Assembly (NCBI RefSeq): GCF_963675065.1
Contig: NZ_OY775906.1
Location: forward strand, 846,001 to 910,000
Reading direction: 5' to 3'
Length of the DNA: 64,000 nucleotides
DNA from: an uncultured Draconibacterium sp.
Lineage (GTDB): Bacteria; Bacteroidota; Bacteroidia; Bacteroidales; Prolixibacteraceae
Under the pieces are notes generated by a model, which was not told the DNA's origin, made no database searches, and saw only the letters and a program-made list of their open reading frames with translations. The position numbers and the translations under genes were made by a program. How positions within the stretch are numbered: position 1 is the stretch's first letter; every line of letters starts with the position of its first letter. This document shows, piece after piece, positions 1 to 9,012 of the stretch.

Positions 1-1031
1 TTTTAAATCGAGAAACAAATACATACTGGCCGGATCAAGCAGATCGTTCACATAAAAATCGAGTAGCGCATTGGTTTCGTTCGCTGTTTGCAGGTATAGG
101 TTTTTGCCTTTCAGATCGTTCAGGCTACCGTAAATAATTCCTGAAAGTTTAATTTTGTCACGCATTCCTTTAAGTGAAGGAATCATAGCACCAATTTCCT
201 GCATACCAATTTCAGAATCAGCAATTTGAATATCCATATCAAAACTGCGGTTCATCGAGTCGCTAAGGCTGTAAAACTGAAAACGCATATCGGTGTTGGT
301 AACCGACGAATGATTACTTACCATGTTGAAATTTTTGACGGTAAGTACTTTGCCAACATTTGTAATGTCGGCAGCAGCTTGTTTTAGGCGTAAATTGGGC
401 CCGGCATCTACACTTAAATCTTCAATCCTAAACGCAATAGAATCGCGAATTGAATAAAAATCAGAGACCTTCAGATTTAAATTTCGGGTGTCTAAAATCA
501 GGTGGCTTTCGGTTTCGTTTATAGCATAGCGTATTTGCATGTCCTTAAAGTTAAAGGCACGGCATGCAAAGGTCCATGGATTTAGCGTATCCTTTTCTGG
601 GGTAGCACCGAATGCTTGTATAAGAAAACCAAAATTGAAAACGTTAGCAGTGTCTTTCGAAACATAAATTCGGTTGTTTTCAAAATCCAAATCTTTTAAC
701 ACAATTTGCCGGCGTTTAAACTTAAGGGTATCAACTCTTACTTTTATTTGCTCGCTGTAAATCAGGGTGTCGCCAAGTTGGTCTTCAATTAAAACATCTT
801 TCAGCGTTAGGCGTTTAAAAAAGCCGATATCAACTTTCCCAATTGTAATGTTAGTATGTAAATCTTTCGATAGATTTTTTGTTATCTGCCGCGTGATCTG
901 TGTTTGCACCCAACTGTTTTGAATGAGCACAACAGACCCACCCAGCAACATTATAAATGCTGCCAGTAAAACAATGATTATTTTCCAGCCTTTTTTAATA
1001 GTTTTGCAAATTTAGAACGAACATAATCCAT
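1..1031 (-). CDS. TamB-family translocation/assembly module, N-terminal part (window-edge partial, apparent -1 frameshift)
   Basis: This is the first ~345 residues of an AsmA/TamB-like envelope protein; the rest lies left of the window. After a basic start there is one membrane segment (about residues 18-38), then the beta-rich, DUF-like repeats typical of TamB N-termini (for example NITIGKVDIGFFKRLTLKDV). TamB proteins bridge the inner and outer membranes and help build or lipidate the outer membrane. An ATG at 1031-1029 opens a frame encoding MDYVRSKFAKLLKK that stops at 980-978, while the long frame has no ATG before its membrane segment. The two join perfectly by a -1 shift at the heptamer A AAA AAG (996-990). 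It is either a programmed frameshift, a real one-base deletion, or a homopolymer error. The gene is divergent from tsaD, a common neighbourhood in Bacteroidota. Confidence 0.75.
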
Positions 1032-1091
1032 TTCAATCAATAACAATGAAAAGGATAGCGCGTTTTGTTAACTATTCATTTTTAATAAGTG

Positions 1092-1099
1092 CAAAGATA
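1092..1099 (-). promoter_or_regulatory. Candidate -7 box for the tamB-like gene
   Basis: On the minus strand this reads TATCTTTG, followed by CA. It fits the Bacteroidota -7 consensus TAnnTTTG and lies about 60 nt upstream of the ATG at 1031. I see no clear TTG at the expected -33 spacing, so the support is the -7 element alone. Confidence 0.4.
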
Positions 1100-1152
1100 T
1101 AAACCCAATAGCGTTTATCTTGTTTTAATAACGTAAAAAAGGGAAGATTTTT

Positions 1153-2181
1153 ATGACTGATAAAGGAATTATAATAATGGGTATTGAATCGTCGTGCGAT
1201 GATACCTCGGCTGCCATCATTCGCGATGGAGAAATACTGTCGAACGTGGTCGCTTCGCAGAAAGTGCACGAAGAGTACGGCGGGGTAGTGCCTGAGCTGG
1301 CTTCGCGTGCGCATCAGCAAAATATCATCCCGGTGGTTGATCTGGCCATGAAAAGGGCAGGGATTAATCGTGAAGAAATTTCGGCCGTAGCTTTTACGCG
1401 TGGTCCGGGCTTATTGGGGTCGTTGCTGGTAGGTACTTCCTTTGCAAAAGGTTTTTCGCTGGCATCAAAAATACCGTTGATCGAGGTGAACCACTTGCAA
1501 GGCCATGTTCTGGCACTATTTATAAAAGAAAATGGTGTGGAATATAATCCTCCCAAATTTCCGTTTTTGTGCTTGCTGGTTTCCGGTGGTAATTCGCAAA
1601 TTATTCTTGTTCGCGATTATTTAGATATGGAAGTGATTGGTCAAACCATTGATGATGCGGCGGGTGAGGCTTTTGATAAATGTGCAAAAGTAATGGGCTT
1701 GCCTTATCCGGGAGGTCCGCATGTCGATCGATTGGCGAAAGAAGGCGATCCGCAGCGTTTTGAGTTTTCGCGTCCGCGGATTCCTGGTTTAGACTACAGT
1801 TTTAGTGGGTTGAAAACCAACTTTTTGTACTTTTTGCGCGACAACCTGAAAGAGAATGAAAATTTTGTGCAGGAAAACATGAGCGATCTTTGTGCATCGT
1901 TGCAGCACACCATTATTGAAATTTTGCTCAGCAAATTGAAACGAGCTGCCCGTGAAACAGGTGTTAATGAAATTACTGTTGCCGGTGGTGTTTCTGCTAA
2001 TTCAGGGCTGCGCAACGCACTGAAGGAAAATGCAAAAAAGCACCGCTGGAACCTTGTTATTCCAAAGTTTGAATACACCATGGATAATGCAGCGATGATT
2101 GCCATTACCGGATATTATAAATATTTAAACAAAGAATTTACAGGGCAGGATGCCGTTCCGTTTGCTCGAACTCAATTGTAA
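1153..2181 (+). CDS. tsaD: tRNA N6-adenosine threonylcarbamoyltransferase TsaD
   Basis: TsaD transfers the threonylcarbamoyl group from threonylcarbamoyl-AMP to A37 of ANN-decoding tRNAs, working with TsaB and TsaE in the cytoplasm. The 342 residues match the usual length. Visible hallmarks are GIESSCDDTS near the N-terminus, the ASRAH block, the metal-binding NHLQGH (His114 and His118), VSGGNSQI, the EAFDKCAK block, GLDYSFSGLKT, AGGVSAN and the late TMDNAAM motif with the metal-ligand aspartate. The ATG at 1153 is preceded by a weak purine-rich GGGAAG; an ATG at 1177 is the alternative start. It is divergent from the tamB-like gene and followed after 21 nt by sfsA, so the two are probably cotranscribed. 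Confidence 0.97.
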   Translation: MTDKGIIIMGIESSCDDTSAAIIRDGEILSNVVASQKVHEEYGGVVPELASRAHQQNIIPVVDLAMKRAGINREEISAVAFTRGPGLLGSLLVGTSFAKGFSLASKIPLIEVNHLQGHVLALFIKENGVEYNPPKFPFLCLLVSGGNSQIILVRDYLDMEVIGQTIDDAAGEAFDKCAKVMGLPYPGGPHVDRLAKEGDPQRFEFSRPRIPGLDYSFSGLKTNFLYFLRDNLKENENFVQENMSDLCASLQHTIIEILLSKLKRAARETGVNEITVAGGVSANSGLRNALKENAKKHRWNLVIPKFEYTMDNAAMIAITGYYKYLNKEFTGQDAVPFARTQL

Positions 2182-2202
2182 GCTCTGTTTCTTAAAAAAT
2201 AC

Positions 2203-2901
2203 TTGATCTTGAAATTTGAGAAAGAACTTGTTCATGGCAGGCTGATAAAACGTTACAAACGATTTTTAGCTGATATTGAATTGGATACAGGTGATATTGT
2301 TGTGGCGCATTGCACCAATTCCGGATCAATGAAAAGTTGCCTCGAAAATGGGGCAGAGGTTTACCTTACTCCGGTTGACGACCCAAAACGTAAAACGAAG
2401 TTTACCTGGGAAATGATAAAAATAAACGGCGACTGGGTAGGCATTAATACCGGAAATCCGAATAAGTTAGCATACGAAGCGATCTCGAATGGTGAGCTAC
2501 CAGGGCTGGACGTATATACAACTGTTAAGCGAGAAGTTAAATTTAGCGATTCGCGCTTTGATGTTTATGCGGAGAATGAGACAGAGAAGTGTTTTATTGA
2601 AGTGAAAAACGTTTCGATGAAAGAGAACGAATATGCCTTATTCCCGGATGCAGTAACCACACGAGGGCAGAAGCATTTAAAAACATTAATAGAAGTAAAG
2701 GAGCAGGGAATGCGCGCAGTAATGCTTTATATCATCCAGCGCAGCGATGTTCAGCTATTTGCCCCTGCCAAAGAAATCGATCCTGATTATGCAAATTTGC
2801 TAAAACAAGCTCACAAGGCCGGTGTTGAGATTTTTCCAATGCAAGTAAAAGTCACTCCCTCGGAAATTACATTAAGCAAAAAACTACCTTTTGAACTGTA
2901 A
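2203..2901 (+). CDS. sfsA: SfsA family DNA/RNA nuclease-like protein
   Basis: The 232 residues match SfsA along the full length: HGRLIKRYKRFLADIEL at the start, the AHCTNSGSM block, a LPGLDVYTTVKREVKFSDSRFD block, and FIEVKNVSMKENEYALFPDAVT, which carries the PD-(D/E)xK-like core. The family was named as a sugar fermentation stimulation protein in E. coli and is now described as a nucleic-acid-binding or nuclease-like protein; its cellular role is unsettled. Translation most likely begins at the TTG at 2203 because family alignment needs nearly the whole frame and no ATG is available; TTG 2209 is the other choice. It sits 21 nt after tsaD in an apparent two-gene unit. Confidence 0.92.
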   Translation: MILKFEKELVHGRLIKRYKRFLADIELDTGDIVVAHCTNSGSMKSCLENGAEVYLTPVDDPKRKTKFTWEMIKINGDWVGINTGNPNKLAYEAISNGELPGLDVYTTVKREVKFSDSRFDVYAENETEKCFIEVKNVSMKENEYALFPDAVTTRGQKHLKTLIEVKEQGMRAVMLYIIQRSDVQLFAPAKEIDPDYANLLKQAHKAGVEIFPMQVKVTPSEITLSKKLPFEL

Positions 2902-2952
2902 AAAAACCGGAATATTTAATTATCCCGGCTGTATTTGGCCATTAATAAAATC

Positions 2953-3474
2953 CTACTTTTTCTCTTTTTCTTCAATCGGGACCAAATCTCCATGATAGGA
3001 AATAAACTGACGATTGGTACTGTTTACCCTTAAACTTACTGATCCGGTTGTGCCAATAGAAAAAATAAATTCTACATTGTCGTTCTTATTTTTTGCACTA
3101 AACTTAACAGTATAACCACCTTTCTTCGCATCCTTAACAGTATAGTCGGTAACGGGTGCCTCAAAAATCATGGGCGAGTCTGTCGATCCGTAATCTACAG
3201 AATAAGCACGACCAAAGAAAGGAAGATAAGAATTTACTTCACCGTCTTTCAAAACTACATTGTATGGTGTCGTTAAGGAGCGGGTTCTTCCGCTTGACGG
3301 AAGCATTTGCGTAGCATTAAATTGCCAGGCATTGGCTTCAATAAGTTCTTTTGTCTGTTTGGTGAGCATCGCTTCGCGCTGTGCTTTTTTCTCTTTTCTA
3401 GTTAGTTTTTTGTCTTGCGCATTTAATGCTACAATTGAAAAAATCAGAAAACAAAACAAAATTATTCTTTTCAT
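2953..3474 (-). CDS. DUF4251 domain-containing secreted protein
   Basis: A secreted protein of about 173 residues. MKRIILFCFLIFSIVALNAQ is a clear signal peptide, followed by a very basic linker (KKLTRKEKKAQRE) and a beta-rich domain with NAWQFNATQMLPSSGRTRSLT, SYLPFFGRAYSVDYGSTD and a C-terminal SNRQFISYHGDL block, the pattern of DUF4251. The function of the family is unknown; Bacteroidota genomes commonly carry several copies. I start at the ATG at 3474 rather than the in-frame ATG at 3501, because the shorter form places the basic n-region at the very N-terminus. It converges with sfsA. Confidence 0.85.
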   Translation of the reverse strand: MKRIILFCFLIFSIVALNAQDKKLTRKEKKAQREAMLTKQTKELIEANAWQFNATQMLPSSGRTRSLTTPYNVVLKDGEVNSYLPFFGRAYSVDYGSTDSPMIFEAPVTDYTVKDAKKGGYTVKFSAKNKNDNVEFIFSIGTTGSVSLRVNSTNRQFISYHGDLVPIEEKEKK

Positions 3475-3501
3475 GGTACCAATTTTCTCTATAAAGTACA
3501 A

Positions 3502-3815
3502 AAAATATACCGCAAAATCAACGGAATATGAGAAAGAAAAAAGGGATATATAATATACCCCTTTTCGTGCAGTTTAACTAAATAAAATCATTTTATATGA
3601 TTTCTGAAAAATTTCAATTGAGTTCAAATTCAAGAAGCATTGTACACTGTATTTTGCTAAAAGTTGGCATCGATAACAAAAGTTCTTTTCTTTGCAACGT
3701 TTCTTAAAATTGGTACGATTACTTCAATTTTTCAATTTTTACAAAAGTACAGCTTTTATAAAAAATTAAAAAGAGTAAACTTGAATAATAAAAAATATAA
3801 TTACTGATAAAAATC
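3502..3815. other. AT-rich intergenic region
   Basis: A divergent gap between the DUF4251 gene and the B3/4-domain gene. It is strongly AT-rich and probably carries both promoters, but I see no convincing -33/-7 pair, hairpin or small reading frame. A TAAACTTG at about 3775 is only a near match to a -7 box. Confidence 0.4.
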
Positions 3816-4484
3816 ATGCAAAGCATAACCATTAGCAATGAATTAGCTGAAAAAGTACCGGGAGTTGTATTGTCATGTATCGAATGCGACGTAAACTTTC
3901 AGGAGCAAAATGGCGAACTTTGGGAAGAGATTGAATCAAAGATCGAGGAGCTAAACAAAAGTTTGCGTGTGGAAAATATTAGCAAAATGCCGGTCATTGC
4001 CGCTTCGCGAAAAGCTTATAAAAAATGTGGGAAAGACCCTGCTCGCTATCGCTTGTCGGCAGAAGCATTACTACGTCGGGTTTTAAAACGTGGCGAAATC
4101 TACCAGGTAAATAATGTGGTTGATCAGCTGAATTTGGTTTCCATTTCAAGCGGATTTTCAATTGGTGGTTATGATGCGGATAGAATTAATGGTGCTATTA
4201 CTTTTGGTATTGGCGAAAAAGAAGAGACTTACGAAGGAATTGGGCGTGGAGAGTTGAATATTGAATTTATGCCGGTATTCAGAGATGCAAAAGGCGCTTT
4301 TGGAACACCAACAAGCGATTCGGTGAGGACTTGTGTTACCGAACAGACAAAACGGTTTTTAATGATAATTATAGCCTACGAACCCACAGAAAACATTGAA
4401 AATGCCACCAATCAGGCACAGCAACTTTTAAAAACGTATGCAGGAGCCACTAACTTTGAATTAAAAACTATACAAGCAATATAA
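3816..4484 (+). CDS. B3/4 domain-containing protein (PheRS beta-chain-like)
   Basis: A stand-alone B3/4 tRNA-binding domain of the type found in the phenylalanyl-tRNA synthetase beta chain, 222 residues. The diagnostic stretch runs SRKAYKKCGKDPARYRLSAEALLRRVLK, then NNVVDQLNLVSISSGFSIGG and GEKEETYEGIGRGELN. Stand-alone B3/4 proteins are thought to bind or edit charged tRNA or amino acids, but this is not established for this branch. Its TAA overlaps the ATG of the next gene (TAATG at 4482), so the pair is translationally coupled. Confidence 0.85.
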   Translation: MQSITISNELAEKVPGVVLSCIECDVNFQEQNGELWEEIESKIEELNKSLRVENISKMPVIAASRKAYKKCGKDPARYRLSAEALLRRVLKRGEIYQVNNVVDQLNLVSISSGFSIGGYDADRINGAITFGIGEKEETYEGIGRGELNIEFMPVFRDAKGAFGTPTSDSVRTCVTEQTKRFLMIIIAYEPTENIENATNQAQQLLKTYAGATNFELKTIQAI

Positions 4485-5035
4485 TGAAAGGAATTTGTAA
4501 ATTTTTGCTCAAACTGATGGGCTGGACCGTTGTTGGAGATCAGGCACCAGTGAATAAATGTATTATTATCGGAGCACCACATACCAGCGCCTGGGATTTT
4601 GTTATTTCGTGGTTGTTTTACGCCTCGAAAGGAGCGGTTGCCAACATTCTTATCAAAAAGGAATTTTTCTTTTGGCCGGTTGGTTATTTTGTAAGAAAAA
4701 TGGGTGGTTTACCCATCGATCGCTCAAAAGGGGCCAATGTTATTCGCCAAACGATTCAGCTAATTAATAAAAGAGAGCGTATTCATTTGGCACTAACTCC
4801 GGAAGGAACGCGAAGTTTGAATAAACGCTGGAAAGCTGGCTTTCATATTATCTCTAAAGAAACCGGTATTCCGGTATATCTCGGATATTTTGATTGGGGA
4901 CGAAAAGAAATTTCGGTTGGCGAGCCATTTGAACTTTCAGATAATGCGAAGGAGGATATTAAACGCATGAAGGATTTTTACCGCGAGAAAGGAATAAAAG
5001 GAAAATTTCCGGAGCTGTTCACAACCGACTATTAG
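4484..5035 (+). CDS. 1-acyl-sn-glycerol-3-phosphate acyltransferase family protein
   Basis: A 183-residue acyltransferase of the PlsC fold. The catalytic HxxxxD motif is PHTSAWDF near residue 31, the GGLPIDRSKGANVI block binds the phosphate, and EGTRS near residue 105 is the third conserved block. It should transfer an acyl chain to a glycerophosphate-like acceptor at the inner face of the membrane, but it is shorter than classic PlsC and has no clear transmembrane helix, so the acceptor may differ. It overlaps the preceding B3/4 gene by one base and ends at a strong hairpin terminator. Confidence 0.88.
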   Translation: MKGICKFLLKLMGWTVVGDQAPVNKCIIIGAPHTSAWDFVISWLFYASKGAVANILIKKEFFFWPVGYFVRKMGGLPIDRSKGANVIRQTIQLINKRERIHLALTPEGTRSLNKRWKAGFHIISKETGIPVYLGYFDWGRKEISVGEPFELSDNAKEDIKRMKDFYREKGIKGKFPELFTTDY

Positions 5036-5049
5036 ACAAAAAAGAAAAT

Positions 5050-5090
5050 AGAAATAGTAGCTTTTATTGGAGAGAAAAGCTACTATTTCT
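5050..5090. terminator. Bidirectional intrinsic terminator
   Basis: A perfect 16-bp stem (5050-5065 with 5075-5090) and a 9-nt loop lie between the convergent acyltransferase and DUF5686 genes. A-rich sequence to the left gives a U-tract for the minus strand, and TTCTTTTA follows on the plus strand. Confidence 0.85.
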
Positions 5091-5097
5091 GGTTCTT

Positions 5098-7758
5098 TTA
5101 ATCAAAAGCAGAAATGCTGAGTTTAACCTGAACACTTTCAAAATCACTTTCGCTAAAACCTGCAAAAACTCCTACATTACCTGCAAAAAACAGGTTGTTT
5201 AAACTGTAACCAACTTCCCAGTAATTATTGTATTCTGGCGTAGTAAGGTAATTTAAATGAAGGCTTTCGCTCCATGTCCTTTTATTGAAAACCGATAGGT
5301 ACCGCAGAAGCAGATATTCCGACCGGTACTCAGTCATTACATTCAGGTAACTGCTGTTAGTGCTTAAAGCATAGTTGTTTATCAGCTGAAAACGATGCGT
5401 AAAAGGGCGCATCATTACCGGAATTTCGGCTGTGCTAAAGTGTTTGTATTGCGAAAAGTGCATTTGATCATTCGAAAAATAGTGGCCGGCATTTATTTGC
5501 CAGTCAATACCTGTACTTGGCGAAATATTGGCTTGCTGATGCACTGTGAAATCAACCCGGCTAAATTCTGAACCGGAATCAAAAATATCGGGCACACCTT
5601 GTTTGTAGGTCAGGTTAAATTCATAAAAGTCATTTACAAACAAAAACGGCGATTCTTCGAGCCACGGTTTTTGTTGCGATTTGCGGAAATTTAAACCTAT
5701 ACCATAACTAAAGCTTTTTTGCTCGGCAAGGGCCGGATTATCTGCTGTAAGGTTTCCGGGTAAATTGGGCTCAAAATCTTTATAATCCGAGAGCGGAAAC
5801 GAAATGTTGTTTTCAAGTGGGTAATAATGATCAAAGTTGAGGTTGGCATAATACCTGAAATATTTTTTAAAACGCTGCGAGAAATTCAGATGTACAAATT
5901 CACTCTCGTAAAACCGCATGTAGTTTTCGCCAAAAAACCACGAACTTAAAGCATTTACAGCCGGGGTGATTCCCAGAAGACCACTTTTAAAATCGCTGCT
6001 TTGTTTTCCGGCGTACAGGCCTATCTGGTTTCCTTTTGCAATGAAATTTACAAGCTGCGTGTTCAGGCTACCAAAGAATGCTTTGCGGTTAAAAGCATAG
6101 CCCAATTGCGGAGTAAGGTAAATTCGTTTTGTGGAATCGACCAAAAAACGAATACGAAATTCCTGACGGTATTTATACCCGTCAACAGCGTTAAAATCAA
6201 AATTCACAGGCGACAGCAAACCATCGTAACTCACGCGAATGGTAGAATCTTTCGAAATATCGTAAGCTCCGGCTAAAAGCCGGCCTAAAACCCGTTTGGT
6301 ATTTTTATTACCTGAAACAGAATCGTTTGAAGCTACTTTTTCCTGTAGTTTTAACGAATCGGCCATCCGGTAACTTTCAATCTCCGCCTGCGTTAACGGT
6401 ATGCTTCTTACCGTATCCCAGGCAATAGTTGTTTGCAGCGAGTCGTTATTTTCCGAAATTCGGTAACTGCCGTAATCCGGCGCAACAATAGTCGAGTCTT
6501 TGTATTGCTCTTTTAATATCTTACGGTTCAGACGGGCCACTTTTTTTACATCCGCATTGTTCAATTCCTCTTTGGTATTCAGCGAATTTAGTTCGTCAAC
6601 CAGTTTTTCTTCTTTTTCACCGGGTTCCCGATCAGGCTGTTCAGTATTGGTTTGTTCGGAAATTTTGCTGCTTTCGTACTGTATGCTGGAGTAATTATTT
6701 ACAATGGAATCGTATTTAACCGATGCTCCATAATAAAAGTTGCCTCGCAAGCCCAGCATACCGAAATCGCCTGTAATATTGTGCGAAACCGGCAGCCAGT
6801 TTTCGTTGTCCAGGTTTTCGAATTGTTGTTTTATACGGTAATTAAAAAACTCGAAACTGGAGCTAAAATCGAGGTTGTATATGCACCAAAGCCGGTCGAC
6901 AATATAAATATAACCTTCAACCAGCTCGTCGCTTTTCCGTTTTGGCGTAACGCGTATTTTAAACACGTCATAATCGGCAAGCGTAATAAATCCTTCGTAA
7001 ACAAAATTATAATGTTTTAGTGCCAGTACCGAGAGAGGTGAAACAACTTCGTTGGGGCGTTCGTCGTAAAAACTGGCTGTCATCAGGCCCATTACCGGCG
7101 GCTCATCAAAACCCGTTATCGAGCTTTTTTTGCTTATCACCTGCTGGTTATACTGATCAGGATAATCGTAGGTAATCCGGTTTTGCGACTCCATTACATA
7201 GGTTACATTTTCTTTGAAGTAATCTTTGAATTTCCGACCGTCTTCCACTTCCTGCTTTTTAATCAGGTTAGGTATGTTGCTAAATGCAAAATTGGCTTTA
7301 ATATACAGATCGGCACCGTAATGTTTTATCTTCGCACGGTAATAAGGTGCTTTGGCAATGGCTTTCCGCATAATAAAATAGGCCGGATCTTCATCTCCCG
7401 GAAAAACCTTTATTTCAGCCAACTCAAAATTCTGGGATAGCAAAGTAATGGGCAAAAACAGGCTGTCGGTTTGCAGACTTATAGTTTGCTCCTGATTTTC
7501 GTAACCCATTGAACGTACTGTTAGGTGGAATGTGCCGGTTGGCAAATTAAAACTAAAATCGCCGTTAGTGTTCGACGTGGTGCCTTGCCGCGTTTCAGAA
7601 ATATAAATGGTAGCATAAGGCACCGGTTGTTTTTGTTCATCCAGAATGCGTCCGGAAAGAACCTGCCCACTAGCAAAAAAGTGTGTAGTAAGCAATAGTA
7701 AGATTAAACAAACTGACAGTTTTCTGCCGGTTGATTGGTTGATTTTTTGGGTATACAT
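5098..7758 (-). CDS. DUF5686 and carboxypeptidase-regulatory-like domain outer-membrane protein
   Basis: An 886-residue envelope protein. A signal peptide ends near FFASG, then a CarboxypepD_reg-like domain (about residues 33-110, GRILDEQKQPVPYATIYIS through VRSMGYENQEQTI) is followed by the long DUF5686 region. The C-terminal half is rich in alternating aromatic strands, consistent with an outer-membrane beta-barrel, and ends in a strand-like SVQVKLSISAFD. The family is widespread in Bacteroidota and its function is unknown; it has no TonB plug. The gene is monocistronic, ending at the shared terminator at 5050-5090. Confidence 0.9.
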   Translation of the reverse strand: MYTQKINQSTGRKLSVCLILLLLTTHFFASGQVLSGRILDEQKQPVPYATIYISETRQGTTSNTNGDFSFNLPTGTFHLTVRSMGYENQEQTISLQTDSLFLPITLLSQNFELAEIKVFPGDEDPAYFIMRKAIAKAPYYRAKIKHYGADLYIKANFAFSNIPNLIKKQEVEDGRKFKDYFKENVTYVMESQNRITYDYPDQYNQQVISKKSSITGFDEPPVMGLMTASFYDERPNEVVSPLSVLALKHYNFVYEGFITLADYDVFKIRVTPKRKSDELVEGYIYIVDRLWCIYNLDFSSSFEFFNYRIKQQFENLDNENWLPVSHNITGDFGMLGLRGNFYYGASVKYDSIVNNYSSIQYESSKISEQTNTEQPDREPGEKEEKLVDELNSLNTKEELNNADVKKVARLNRKILKEQYKDSTIVAPDYGSYRISENNDSLQTTIAWDTVRSIPLTQAEIESYRMADSLKLQEKVASNDSVSGNKNTKRVLGRLLAGAYDISKDSTIRVSYDGLLSPVNFDFNAVDGYKYRQEFRIRFLVDSTKRIYLTPQLGYAFNRKAFFGSLNTQLVNFIAKGNQIGLYAGKQSSDFKSGLLGITPAVNALSSWFFGENYMRFYESEFVHLNFSQRFKKYFRYYANLNFDHYYPLENNISFPLSDYKDFEPNLPGNLTADNPALAEQKSFSYGIGLNFRKSQQKPWLEESPFLFVNDFYEFNLTYKQGVPDIFDSGSEFSRVDFTVHQQANISPSTGIDWQINAGHYFSNDQMHFSQYKHFSTAEIPVMMRPFTHRFQLINNYALSTNSSYLNVMTEYRSEYLLLRYLSVFNKRTWSESLHLNYLTTPEYNNYWEVGYSLNNLFFAGNVGVFAGFSESDFESVQVKLSISAFD

Positions 7759-7836
7759 GGCTTATTTCTGTTTTCATCTGCAAGAAAAAGAAAAAATCAA
7801 TCCCTTTAAAATATTTATTGTTAAAAAGTATTATTG

Positions 7837-8391
7837 CTATAATCCCAACTCATCACTGATCGAACACATTGCGTTAACCGCCAGATCGGCAAACTCAGGT
7901 AGCGAAATTCCAATTTTTTCACACTCCAAAATATTTTCACGCTTTACCGATGCCGCAAAAGCCTTTTGTTTCATTCGTTTTGTTACTGATTTTGTTTTTA
8001 CACTCGCCAGTTTTTTATCCGGATAAACCAACGTGGTAGCAGTTATTAAACCGGTAATGGTTTCACCGGCAGCAAGTGCGTGTTGAAATTCGGTGCTGCG
8101 CTCTTTGCCCGTAGCTACTTCGTTGTGCATTACAATAGCATCAAGCATTTCATCGGTAACTTTTCCTTTTAACAACTTTTCAGCGTATGGCCCGTGTGTA
8201 TTAGGATCGGCATTTGTAATTTCCACATCAATATCATGCAATAAGCCTGCGATGCCCCATTCTTCCTCGTTTTTACCTAAGTGCTTCGCTATTGCACGCA
8301 TTACTGCTTCCGATGCCAGGCTGTGTTTTAACATGTTTTCTGCCTGCACATTCGATTTTAGCATTTCAAGCGCTTCTACTCTTGTGATCAT
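7837..8391 (-). CDS. HD domain-containing protein
   Basis: A 184-residue HD-superfamily protein beginning MITRVEALEML. The metal-binding HD is LLHDIDVE near residue 52, with earlier LKHSLASEAVMRAIA and later IVMHNEVATG and AAGETITGL blocks, a spacing seen in small HDIG-related hydrolases. The substrate is unknown; relatives act on nucleotides or phosphates. The reading frame stays open upstream to 8631, but that part overlaps the divergent CYTH gene and gives unstructured, basic sequence, so I place the start at the ATG at 8391. Confidence 0.88.
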   Translation of the reverse strand: MITRVEALEMLKSNVQAENMLKHSLASEAVMRAIAKHLGKNEEEWGIAGLLHDIDVEITNADPNTHGPYAEKLLKGKVTDEMLDAIVMHNEVATGKERSTEFQHALAAGETITGLITATTLVYPDKKLASVKTKSVTKRMKQKAFAASVKRENILECEKIGISLPEFADLAVNAMCSISDELGL

Positions 8392-8429
8392 ATATAAATT
8401 ATAAATGTTCGCCGCATTAAAAATAGTGA

Positions 8430-8437
8430 TAAATTTG
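8430..8437 (+). promoter_or_regulatory. Candidate -7 box for the CYTH gene
   Basis: TAAATTTG matches TAnnTTTG and lies 36 nt before the ATG at 8474. A TTCG about 21 nt upstream is a weak -33 candidate. Confidence 0.4.
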
Positions 8438-8473
8438 TCAGCGTAATTTTTCGAAACAACTAAACTTAATATC

Positions 8474-8932
8474 ATGATTGAAATTGAGCGAAAATTTCTT
8501 GTTGATACCAATTTATGGTGCCCAAAGGATTCGGGAAACCCGATTGTGCAGGGGTATCTGTCAACCGACAAAGAACGGGTGGTGCGGGTGCGTATTAAAG
8601 GAAACACCGCATGGTTGACCATAAAAGGCAAAACACAGGGAATTTCGCGTATTGAAATGGAATATGAAATCCCGTTAGATGAAGCAGAAATTTTAATGAA
8701 GCTGTGTCGCGATTTTCCTGTACGGAAAAAACGCTATGTGGAGGAAATAAATGGAATGATTTGGGAAATTGATGTATTTGAAGACCAAAATACCGGTCTT
8801 GTTCTGGCCGAGGTTGAACTTAGTGATGAGAATGAAAAAATTGAACTGCCCAATTGGGTAACTCAAGAGGTGAGCACTGATTATCGTTATTTTAATGCAT
8901 GGTTGTCGGAGCATCCTTATGTAACGTGGTAG
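8474..8932 (+). CDS. CYTH domain-containing protein
   Basis: A 152-residue CYTH (triphosphate tunnel metalloenzyme) protein. It opens with the defining ExExK motif (EIERKFL, residues 3-9) and continues with alternating basic and acidic strands: RVVRVRIKG, AWLTIKGK, RIEMEYEI, RKKRYVEE, WEIDVFED and LAEVELSDE, the residues that line the tunnel. Bacterial relatives hydrolyse inorganic triphosphate or act as class IV adenylate cyclases; this short form most resembles the tripolyphosphatase type, which is inference. It is divergent from the HD-domain gene, so the pair may share control. Confidence 0.93.
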   Translation: MIEIERKFLVDTNLWCPKDSGNPIVQGYLSTDKERVVRVRIKGNTAWLTIKGKTQGISRIEMEYEIPLDEAEILMKLCRDFPVRKKRYVEEINGMIWEIDVFEDQNTGLVLAEVELSDENEKIELPNWVTQEVSTDYRYFNAWLSEHPYVTW

Positions 8933-9012
8933 TGCTTCAAGTTTTTGAGGCTAAGTAAATTAAAAGACAGGTGTTAATTGTTTAGGGATTTAAAATATAG
9001 AATAACATAACA

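Noticed and set aside
8392..8631. N-terminal extension of the HD-domain frame on the minus strand
   Set aside because: It overlaps the start of the divergent CYTH gene, is basic and low in structure, and the HD protein has a good ATG at 8391.
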